Shown here: piece by piece, positions 26,263-34,347 of the stretch
Layout: every line of letters starts with the position of its first letter
Position numbering within the stretch: the first letter of the stretch is position 1
NCBI GenBank assembly: GCA_020722815.1
Contig: DYKB01000032.1
Location: 1-64,000, forward strand
Direction of reading: 5' to 3'
Source of the DNA: Caldithrix sp.
Lineage (GTDB): Bacteria; Zhuqueibacterota; Zhuqueibacteria; Thermofontimicrobiales; Sulfurfontimicrobiaceae
Length of the DNA: 64,000 nucleotides
Notes under the pieces: model-generated
What the model saw: the letters and a program-made list of their open reading frames with translations, nothing else
The model's database searches: none
Told to the model about the DNA's origin: nothing
Translations under genes and position numbers: made by a program

Positions 26263-26338
26263 TGTCATTCCGAGTGCAGTGAATAATCTTGTAACTTATT
26301 GAAAAATATAGATTTTTAATTCGCTCCATTCAGAATGA
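26263..26338. repeat. TCATTCTGAGCG-family palindrome, copy 2
   Basis: CTGTCATTCCGAG at 26262 pairs with CATTCAGAATGA at 26327-26338. It lies between the ROK and LarA genes. Confidence 0.5.
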
Positions 26339-26384
26339 AAAAGACAAGCGTTTTCGAGTGGGCTCATAAAAAGCATGGTGAAAA

Positions 26385-27656
26385 ATGAAAATAAAACTTG
26401 AATATGGCCAAAAAGGACTCTGGGTTGATATTCCGGATAAAAATCTTATTAAAGTCATGACGATGCACAGTTCGCCGGCTATCGCGAATCCGGTCGCTGA
26501 ATTATCACAATTGTTGCAAAATCCAATAGAATCAGCCGCACTTTCCATTCTGGCGCAGGGGAAAAAATCCGCCTGCGTGGTAATTTGTGATATTACACGG
26601 CCGGTTCCGAATAAAATTCTACTGCCACCAATTTTAAAAGTACTGGAAGAAAGTGGAATTCCACGCGAAAGAATCACCATTTTGATTGCTACTGGTATCC
26701 ATCGCCCGAATCTGGGAGATGAACTGGTTTTTTTGGTCGGTGAGGAAATCGCCCGTGATTATCATGTCGTTAATCATTTTTCGAAAGAGAAATCACAGCA
26801 AACTTTTCTAGGTAAAACTCGTCGGGGAACTGAAGTCTGGATTGATTCCCATTTTATTGACAGCGACTTAAAAATCACCACTGGTTTTATTGAACCACAT
26901 TTGATGGCTGGTTTTTCAGGCGGGAGAAAATTGATCTGTCCGGGGATTAGCAGCCTGGATACGGTCAAGGTCATGCATAGTCCGCAAATTTTGGAACATC
27001 CCAATGCCTGCGAGGGGATCATCGATGGTAATCCCTTTCATGAAGAAGCCCTGGAAATCGCCGGAATGGCTGGTGTTGATTTTATCGTCAATGTTACGCT
27101 GGATGAACATCGAAATATTACTGGAATTTTCGCCGGTCATCCAGAAGCTGCGCACACAGTAGGAGTGAATTTTGTCCGGACGCAGGTTGTTGAAACCGTA
27201 TCCGAACCTGTTGACGTGGTAATTACAACTTCGGCGGGATTTCCCCTGGATTTAACTTTTTATCAAGCGATAAAAGGTCTGACGGCGGCCTTACCGATTG
27301 TTAAACAGGGAGGCACCATCATTCTGGCTGCAGAATGTCGCGAAGGACTGGGAGCGGCCGAATTCAGCCAGTTAGTCCACGAAACCCAGGATATAGCAGC
27401 GTTTATGAAAAATATTTTGCGGCCGGATTATTTTGTAATTGATCAATGGCAATTTGAGGAGTTGGCGAAAGTTCTCCGCAAAGCAGATGTCATTTTGGTT
27501 TCGGAAGGAATTAAACCGGCGGATCAAAATCGACATATTCTGAACTATTCTGAAACAGTTGAAGCTGCCCTTGATACCTGTTTCAAGAAGTATGGACCAG
27601 GTTGTAAAATTGTCGCGATTCCAAAAGGACCTTATATTCTTACCGGGATTGAATAA
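26385..27656 (+). CDS. larA: LarA-family nickel-pincer (NPN) racemase
   Basis: 423 aa. Residues of the LarA active site are conserved: Asp in ICDITRPVPNKILLP, His106 in IATGIHRPN, His173 and Lys183 in GFIEPHLMAGFSGGRK (the lysine that holds the NPN cofactor), and His198 in KVMHSPQILEH. LarA enzymes racemise or epimerise alpha-hydroxy acids; many homologues use substrates other than lactate, so the exact acid is open. The cofactor-making genes larB, larC and larE are not in the window. Its position next to a ROK kinase suggests sugar-acid metabolism (inference). It converges with the PelB-like gene, 20 bp away. Confidence 0.85.
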   Translation: MKIKLEYGQKGLWVDIPDKNLIKVMTMHSSPAIANPVAELSQLLQNPIESAALSILAQGKKSACVVICDITRPVPNKILLPPILKVLEESGIPRERITILIATGIHRPNLGDELVFLVGEEIARDYHVVNHFSKEKSQQTFLGKTRRGTEVWIDSHFIDSDLKITTGFIEPHLMAGFSGGRKLICPGISSLDTVKVMHSPQILEHPNACEGIIDGNPFHEEALEIAGMAGVDFIVNVTLDEHRNITGIFAGHPEAAHTVGVNFVRTQVVETVSEPVDVVITTSAGFPLDLTFYQAIKGLTAALPIVKQGGTIILAAECREGLGAAEFSQLVHETQDIAAFMKNILRPDYFVIDQWQFEELAKVLRKADVILVSEGIKPADQNRHILNYSETVEAALDTCFKKYGPGCKIVAIPKGPYILTGIE

Positions 27657-27676
27657 AACCATCAATGTAAAATTGC

Positions 27677-29572
27677 CTAAAAATGCGCATTGATTTTTAA
27701 ATCAAAACGTGATTCAATATTCATCTTTCTGATACCATTTTCCGTATAGGGTGACCGAAAATTTTCATATTCGGCAGCGATGCTGAGTCGCCAATAAAAA
27801 ATTTTACTCAATGCAATATTATATCCCCAATAAGTTTGATGATGATTATCTTTTTCGATAAAACCATTCGATTTGAGAAATAATGATTGGAGTACTTGTT
27901 TTTCAAACACAATAAAGCCTTTGATGAAGTGTTCATTGGCGGCGGTTGGATAGGAAAGACGTTCTTCTTGATAGTTTAAATAGCCGTAACCGGTACCAAT
28001 TTGCAGTTGTGTTCCTGTTTCGTCAAAACCAACCGGCAAATCCTTTTCAAGATTTTTAACTCGAAATAATGTTCTCAAAATATTGTAACTAAAATCGATT
28101 CCGGCAATGTCGCTTTTATTGTTATCAGAATAATTACGAAATTGACCGCGCGTGGATATGTAGAACGGTTGCCATGGATTACTGGTGAAACTAAATTCCA
28201 ACTCCTGGAAATGAATTCCGGCTGTGATGGCGCCGGGAGAAATTGTCACATAATCGAGCCGATAACCACCTGTCAACCATAATTTTGGGTGAATTGGAAA
28301 ATTTAAAGTCATGCCGGTGATAAATTGTGGCGATTTATTGGGATTGATGATTGGTGCTGATGCCAATTGATGAATACCGCCGGTGAACTGGCTTTTTACT
28401 TTTCCAAATTGTTGATGCCAGGTAAACTGCGAGCGATATAAAGAAATTGATTTGGTTTCCATAACAACTTCTTCGGTGGATTGAATTGGTTTTTCCAGGG
28501 GATGCAATAGCAAATAGCCCGCATTGAATGACAGCCATGATTTTTTAAAAGGTCCTTCGAATGAAACGGAAACAAAATTTTCTAATTGATTAATTTCCTG
28601 AAGAAAATTATAATTGCGTTGATTAAAATAAATCCCGACAATCGGTGAAGCGCCTTTAACAGCCTGGTGCACCAGCTTGACCTGTTGGTCCGTTGGCGCA
28701 TGCTTCAAATAATTCTGACAGATACTGTTAGCTTCTTTTAATCTGAAACTCAGGGCCTGATTTCCCAGTGCGTTTCCATAAGCCAGAATCAATGTTTTTC
28801 GGGCCGGCAGTCGGGTTGGTTCAAGAATGGCAACTTTGCGCGCGGCATTCACCTGTTTTTCATGATCTCCCACTGAAGCATAGAGGCTGGCCAACTGTTT
28901 CCAGGCCTTGCTATCCCGCGGTTGAAGCGCAACCAGTTTGTTATAGGTGGCAATTTCCAGGTCAGTTTTTTGCGTTTGATTGTAAAGTTGGGCGAGGCTC
29001 CATAAATAAAGCGAAGGATCTGGTAATAAATGCGTTAACTGTTCCAAAACAGCAATTTCTTCATCGAAAAGCTCATGGGTGTGATATAGATTCACCAACC
29101 GTTTTAATAGTGAAGTATCTCGTGGAACCAGATGATACATTTGATAGGCGATTTTCATTTTTTGAACCGGCATATCGAACACATCGTAACAATCCAGTAA
29201 CATCTGCCGGATTGGCGCATCATCGGGACGCAGAGTGGCTAATTCGTTTAACATGCGAATCGCATACGCCCAATTTTGTGTCTTCAGGGCAATCTTGGTC
29301 AATTCAAATCGGGCTATCTGATTTTGGGGATCTAATTTAATGGCATTTTGATACATGAGGATTGCCGATTGACTGATTCCCAAATCAGAAAGCGCGTGCG
29401 CTTTTTCCAATAAAAGCACGACATCCTCATCTGATTCACTGCCGTTTGTTTTACCAGTGGAGGCTTCCACGCGATAATCTGAATAAGCCTGTGCCTGTAA
29501 CTCAACCAGGCTGACGAATAATAAAAAAATAATCCAATAAATTTGTAAAGTTTTGCTATTATTAAATAACAT
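27677..29572 (-). CDS. TPR plus outer-membrane beta-barrel protein (PelB/PgaA-like)
   Basis: 631 aa. Signal peptide (IIFLLFVSLVELQAQA), then about seven TPR-like helical repeats (residues about 50-290, for example ILMYQNAIKLDPQNQIARFE and AIAVLEQLTHLLPDP-type units), then a C-terminal half of alternating aromatic beta strands ending in FDLKINAHF, a typical outer-membrane barrel end. This TPR-plus-barrel layout is that of exopolysaccharide exporters such as PelB or PgaA. It is shorter than PelB (about 1190 aa). It starts 18 bp after the PelA-like gene, so the two form an operon. Assignment is by architecture and context, not close similarity. Confidence 0.65.
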   Translation of the reverse strand: MLFNNSKTLQIYWIIFLLFVSLVELQAQAYSDYRVEASTGKTNGSESDEDVVLLLEKAHALSDLGISQSAILMYQNAIKLDPQNQIARFELTKIALKTQNWAYAIRMLNELATLRPDDAPIRQMLLDCYDVFDMPVQKMKIAYQMYHLVPRDTSLLKRLVNLYHTHELFDEEIAVLEQLTHLLPDPSLYLWSLAQLYNQTQKTDLEIATYNKLVALQPRDSKAWKQLASLYASVGDHEKQVNAARKVAILEPTRLPARKTLILAYGNALGNQALSFRLKEANSICQNYLKHAPTDQQVKLVHQAVKGASPIVGIYFNQRNYNFLQEINQLENFVSVSFEGPFKKSWLSFNAGYLLLHPLEKPIQSTEEVVMETKSISLYRSQFTWHQQFGKVKSQFTGGIHQLASAPIINPNKSPQFITGMTLNFPIHPKLWLTGGYRLDYVTISPGAITAGIHFQELEFSFTSNPWQPFYISTRGQFRNYSDNNKSDIAGIDFSYNILRTLFRVKNLEKDLPVGFDETGTQLQIGTGYGYLNYQEERLSYPTAANEHFIKGFIVFEKQVLQSLFLKSNGFIEKDNHHQTYWGYNIALSKIFYWRLSIAAEYENFRSPYTENGIRKMNIESRFDLKINAHF

Positions 29573-29590
29573 CGGGATATCATTCCTTTT

Positions 29591-32500
29591 TTATTGAACT
29601 TTTTGAATCATAATTGCATATTTTCCCGCGTAACCTTTAAAAATGGTTTCAAATTTCAGATTTCCATTTTTGGAAGAACGCGTTACGCCACGATGAAGTA
29701 AAACTGGTGTATTTTCATGCAATTTATGTATTTCCACCTGAAATTTTTCATCCGGTAATAAATTCGCAATTTCAAAATTGGCTTTGCCTAGACCAGATAC
29801 ATTAAAAGTCGCTCTTTCCGCCGTTGCTTTCCAATTGTCGATATAATGACTTCCATATTTTAAATAGGCAGAACGGGGTGGGGAAGCCGTTAAATAGATT
29901 GTTTGCTCTTTTTTCTCATTCAGATAAACATAAAGTGCGTTTTGATAATGCGAAAATCCGATAATGCCATCACTTTTTACAAAATCTGGAAATTTTTGAG
30001 TCCGATCAAATCGAATTGTGCGCAGGGCATTGTCATGAAAAACCTTATACCCATGTTCGGCAATTTTAAATTGTTTTAGATTAATAAAATCTCTCACGAT
30101 TCGGGAAAATTCACTGGTGAAAATCGGCGCGATTGGTTGTTCCATACAATAATTATAGGCTTTTTTTAATCCATCCAGGCCGGCCTGGCGATCACCAATA
30201 TAAAAATGGATATAGATATTCATTGGCATGATGCGAATAGGTGACTCTGTATGTTCAAAATAATCAATTAATTTCGCCATATTGCCAAAATTACGCGTCC
30301 AGCCATTGGTATAAATAAAATCATTCGAGGCAGAAGTATAAATTTGCCAGAAATTTCCTTTATTATAAGCGAACGGAGCTAATTTTGAGTAGGTTGGATA
30401 ATCCTGATCGTATATTGGATCCCCGCCATTTAAATTTTCAATGCCAAGTTTTTCAATCCAGGATAGCGCCCTTTCATCCGGGTTACACTGACCCGACCAG
30501 AGGTATACCTTTAATTTTTTATGCGGGGGCAATAAATTTTTTTCAATAAAACGAACACTAACCGGCACTTCCATTTCATAGTTAATTTTTAATGTTTCCC
30601 AACTCCAGTTTTCACCTTTGAATCTCACGTCAATATCCCCTTTTCGCCAGTTATAGGGGTGAGTATAGCTATGCGTTGCGGCTTCGACATTTTCCAGTTC
30701 GAAAATTGATTTTGCCACCGAATATGGACGATTATAGTAAGGAAAACCTTGCGTTTCAATTTCCCGTGAGATAACTGAAGCGGTAATTGGCAAGGGATAT
30801 GCTTTTATGATTTGATCCCGAACAAATTCAGAGGCATAGCTTTTAGAATCAATGAGGGAAATTCCTGTCAGGCCATCCCCGTCAATATGCGAATAAAAAA
30901 TCCTGGAACCATAAAGGGTTGTAATATCTGGAATTGGGAGATCCGTTAAATCGAAGGCTGCTGCAAAAAATTGAAATGGATTGATCCGCCAGAATCCCAA
31001 TGGCTCCTTTTCGGCAACTTCAATATTTCCTGCTCCCTGGAGTACCTGCTGAAAATTTTTCCGCCATTCGGGTGAATTTTTTGCTTCCTGATAAGGGGTT
31101 TCACCAAGAGCAATGGCCCCGGCAGGGGTTACGACCACCGCATCGATTTGTCCGGCACGAGCATCGTTTAGTGTTAAGTAAATTTTATTTTTGGAATGAT
31201 TCGAGGTGATTTTTGTTCGAATTGGTTCCATTTTTTGCATGTCGATGGGTTTTTCAAAATCAAATATTTCTTCATTTTTATAAATGATTTTTTGCTGAAC
31301 GCCAAAATCAATTTTAACATCCCAATATCGGAGGCCAAGTTCATTGAAAAATGCCTGAATAGATGGCGTTGGTGATTGTAAGTCTTCGTCAAGATAGGCA
31401 CCATAATTTCCCAGAATAACCACTTTTCGCCCCTCCCGTATCTGATGCGTGAGCCATTGCGCATAAGCGGTGGGATTGGAATGTACTGGATCATAAAACC
31501 AGCTAATAATGCCGCGGTATTTTTCCATTTTTTCGGCTGACGGAAACTCTTCCTGAATGTCATGATAAGTTAATACTAATCCAAGGTGATTGAGAATGAT
31601 TTCCAGATTATTATGAATCGGATTATTCTCAAGCGTCGAATTTTCTTTGCTGTCATAGAAAGCGAGCACCCAGCGCTTGATTTCTGAACTCCCTGGGGTA
31701 ATTGAAATATCCGGTTTCACTTTTGGGGGCTGCTGCTGTTTGAGTCGCGGAATTTCTGTTTCATAAATTTCCTGATGAGTGATAAGCCGGATGGGTTGGG
31801 GTAGAGCTTCCGGTTGATATGTTAAACATTCCTTTAAAAATGCCGGCAAATCAAGGCGAAATTTTATCTGATTTTGGGTCGCATCCCACAGCATGAGATA
31901 CCCTTCAAAGGCCATTCCCCCGTAAGGTGTGCGTAAAATGAAAGCACTGGCAGAATTGGATTGATCCGTTCGCTCCACTTCAAGAAAAATTTTGTTCGCT
32001 GGATGAACTGAACGCCAGGTATAATAATGTGTTAAATCCTTTTGTAATAGTTGAATATCTTTTTCAACCATGGCCGCGTCTTTTTGTCGAACGCGTAAAA
32101 TTTTTGAATCGCCTAACCAGCCCCCCAGAAATTCCAAACCAAATGGATAGAGAAAATTATTTAACTCCGGCCAGGTGATCCACCAATCCACCAGCAGATT
32201 TTCATTTTTGGGACTGGATACGTATTTCTGACTTTTAAAACAACCCAAATTGCCAAGAATTATCACTTTACGTCCTTGTGTAATCTGTTTCAATAACCAA
32301 TTCAGGTATTCCAGACCATTCGGCATTTCGGCGGTTTGGAACCAGGTGAGAATTCCTGAATATTGATACATTGTCGCTTCATCCGGAAAGCCATCTTCAA
32401 CAAAGTGATAAGTTGTGGTATACCCCATTTCCAAAAGGGGTTTAAAGGCGTATCGATGAAGCAGGCTTTCATTCGCTGTATTTGATTCCGAACGTTTGAG

Positions 32501-33286
32501 CAAGGCTAAAATTTTTTTACCCGGGAGATCAGTTGATTGAATAGGAGAAATCAGACAAAGTTCAATGAACTTTTTCAAATTGAGAAAATATCGTTGCTGA
32601 TTATTGATGACTTCAGTCGTAAATCCTTGCAGGGCCATTCCACCGAAAGGTGTTTTCAATATGACCGGACTGGCACCATCGGCAATATCTTTGCGATTTA
32701 AGGTAAGAATGGCCTGGTTTTTAGGATTAATCGAATTAAATTTAAAGTAGTTGCCAATTTTTTTATCCGGAACAGAAATATCCTGGCCGATGAGTTCGGA
32801 ATTGTATTGAATAATTTCGATCAAATCCGGATTGGCAGTCCACTGACCTTTAAACTCCACACCAAAAGATAAAAAAAAGCGGTTCAATGTCATTTCGGCT
32901 AGCCAGGTTTGGCCATCAGCCGAAAACGCACCCGGATTATCAATAATGATAACTTTTCGGCGATTATAAATCTGGCTGGTTAGCCATTCCAGATATTGTT
33001 CCGGATTTTTCATGACCGGGCTTGTAAACCAGGTAATGACCGCTGAATATTTTGCCAAATAGGTGTTATCCGGTAGATACTTTTCGATGTCATGATATTC
33101 CAGGTCATAGCCGGATACTTCAAAAGCCTGGTGCAGATAATTTCGAAAAGGATTTTGGGTGGTACTAAATCCTTCACTGCCTTTATATAAGATAAAAAGC
33201 GATTTTGATTGCGCAAAAAGTCCTGTTGATAAACTTATCAAAATAGAGGCTATGATTAATACGAAATAGATATACTTTTTAACCAT
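29591..33286 (-). CDS. PelA-like polysaccharide deacetylase with three tandem N-terminal modules
   Basis: 1231 aa from the ATG at 33286 (AAAGG about 11 nt upstream; the longer 33337 start adds residues that do not fit a signal peptide). Signal peptide ends GLFAQ. Three homologous modules of about 220-270 residues follow. Each has a YxDIEKYLPD-like segment, a (V/I)(I/L)(T/S)WF pair, an RKVIIIDNPGA-type strand and, near its end, TPFGGMALQGF in the first module, TPYGGMAFEGY in the second and TPAGAIALGE in the third. They look like the amidotransferase/reductase-like domain found in PelA. Then comes a deacetylase domain with IFYSHIDGDG (metal-binding Asp pair) and ATHSYTHPYNW (H-x3-H), and a C-terminal beta domain. 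Likely periplasmic deacetylation of an exopolysaccharide exported by the TPR-barrel partner. Confidence 0.72.
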   Translation of the reverse strand: MVKKYIYFVLIIASILISLSTGLFAQSKSLFILYKGSEGFSTTQNPFRNYLHQAFEVSGYDLEYHDIEKYLPDNTYLAKYSAVITWFTSPVMKNPEQYLEWLTSQIYNRRKVIIIDNPGAFSADGQTWLAEMTLNRFFLSFGVEFKGQWTANPDLIEIIQYNSELIGQDISVPDKKIGNYFKFNSINPKNQAILTLNRKDIADGASPVILKTPFGGMALQGFTTEVINNQQRYFLNLKKFIELCLISPIQSTDLPGKKILALLKRSESNTANESLLHRYAFKPLLEMGYTTTYHFVEDGFPDEATMYQYSGILTWFQTAEMPNGLEYLNWLLKQITQGRKVIILGNLGCFKSQKYVSSPKNENLLVDWWITWPELNNFLYPFGLEFLGGWLGDSKILRVRQKDAAMVEKDIQLLQKDLTHYYTWRSVHPANKIFLEVERTDQSNSASAFILRTPYGGMAFEGYLMLWDATQNQIKFRLDLPAFLKECLTYQPEALPQPIRLITHQEIYETEIPRLKQQQPPKVKPDISITPGSSEIKRWVLAFYDSKENSTLENNPIHNNLEIILNHLGLVLTYHDIQEEFPSAEKMEKYRGIISWFYDPVHSNPTAYAQWLTHQIREGRKVVILGNYGAYLDEDLQSPTPSIQAFFNELGLRYWDVKIDFGVQQKIIYKNEEIFDFEKPIDMQKMEPIRTKITSNHSKNKIYLTLNDARAGQIDAVVVTPAGAIALGETPYQEAKNSPEWRKNFQQVLQGAGNIEVAEKEPLGFWRINPFQFFAAAFDLTDLPIPDITTLYGSRIFYSHIDGDGLTGISLIDSKSYASEFVRDQIIKAYPLPITASVISREIETQGFPYYNRPYSVAKSIFELENVEAATHSYTHPYNWRKGDIDVRFKGENWSWETLKINYEMEVPVSVRFIEKNLLPPHKKLKVYLWSGQCNPDERALSWIEKLGIENLNGGDPIYDQDYPTYSKLAPFAYNKGNFWQIYTSASNDFIYTNGWTRNFGNMAKLIDYFEHTESPIRIMPMNIYIHFYIGDRQAGLDGLKKAYNYCMEQPIAPIFTSEFSRIVRDFINLKQFKIAEHGYKVFHDNALRTIRFDRTQKFPDFVKSDGIIGFSHYQNALYVYLNEKKEQTIYLTASPPRSAYLKYGSHYIDNWKATAERATFNVSGLGKANFEIANLLPDEKFQVEIHKLHENTPVLLHRGVTRSSKNGNLKFETIFKGYAGKYAIMIQKVQ

Positions 33287-33411
33287 GTAAAAAAAACCTT
33301 TCACGCCTGGATGTTGTTTGTTCAAAGCTGGGCTCAAGAAATTGAATTATTTGCGTTCGTTTTTATACTCAAGGCGAAATGGTTTTTGAATAATATCATT
33401 GTCATTCAACA

Positions 33412-33483
33412 GCCCTCACCCTCTCCCGGTGGGAGCGGGAATAGCTACGCCCTCTCCCACCGGGAGAGGGTTGGGGTGAGGGC
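33412..33483. repeat. CTCTCCC-type palindromic repeat
   Basis: CCCTCACCCTCTCCCGGTGG at 33414 pairs almost perfectly with CCACCGGGAGAGGGTTGGGG starting at 33458. This is the cleanest member of the family in the window. Confidence 0.75.
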
Positions 33484-33667
33484 AAGAAAAACCGAAAACC
33501 ACTTTGGCTCAAGTATAATTTCATTCTATACTAATATTAACTAATTTTGAATCATAATGTTGTGACAATAATCAAATTAGTACAAGTTTAGCGTATCTGC
33601 TCACCAATTAAAAGCTAAATTAAGTTATGCCCTGAAATTCTAAAATGAATCGTTTTTTCTGAAGTCT

Positions 33668-33778
33668 TGACCCTCTCGGTATCTTTTCCATTTTCAAAAA
33701 ACGAAAATGGGGGAGAGAATCCCGCTTTATCTCCCCCAAATTCCGCTTTTTGGAATTTGGGGGAGGCAGGAGGGGGAC
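33668..33778. repeat. CTCTCCC-type repeat, two hairpins
   Basis: CCATTTTC/GAAAATGG and CCCCCAAATTCCGC/GGAATTTGGGGG hairpins lie side by side, flanked by GACCCTCTC and GGAGGGGG. Related copies are at 10825-10985, 25038-25142 and 52318-52372. Confidence 0.7.
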
Positions 33779-34347
33779 TACATTGATTCTGAACATCAAA
33801 AATTTCCATTTTAGAATTTTAGGTATGCTACCATGCTAATCGAAGCGAAAAACCTGTTGTACCCGGGAGTCGGTTGTCTTAAGATTTTTCGTTCAGCAAA
33901 ACTTATCTCCAGCACCTGCCAAAGGAAACGCTGAGTTCAGAATGACGATTCGTTCATTTTAGATTTATCCAAATATTTTGGGAGCTTTTATCTCTTCAAC
34001 CGCTACACATTAATTCTATAGCGCTTTAAACTATAAAAATGTTCCCGGATTCAGCCGGTGAATCCAAAACATGCTGAATCCTTGAGCCTGAAATAAATGA
34101 TATTAAACTTGAAAATTAATTTTTTATTTCGTATACTATAAAATGTTGCCCATCGAAATCATATCGTTCTTTATTTTCTACCCATGAGAAGAGTACATCA
34201 TTACAATTAAATGTTTTATTGGGTAAAGATTCCACATCAATTAACTATATTATGATTCTCGATCCCGCTTCCTGTTACATCAGAAGTGAAGACGATTTTC
34301 ATAAAATTCATTTTTAAAGGTTTTTAACAAATTATAGGAGATAATCT

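Larger units (their letters stand above)
33287..34347. other. Divergent intergenic region with palindromic repeats
   Basis: It lies between the minus-strand PelA-like gene and the plus-strand BNR exoprotein, so promoters for both are expected. Two CTCTCCC-type repeats occupy 33412-33483 and 33668-33778. From 33800 to 34347 I see only AT-rich sequence and a CAGAATGACGATTCG word at about 33937. No gene was recognised. Confidence 0.5.

Noticed and set aside
27677-33286. Complete Pel operon
   Set aside because: Only PelA-like and PelB-like proteins are present; no PelC, PelD, PelE, PelF or PelG candidates lie on either side.
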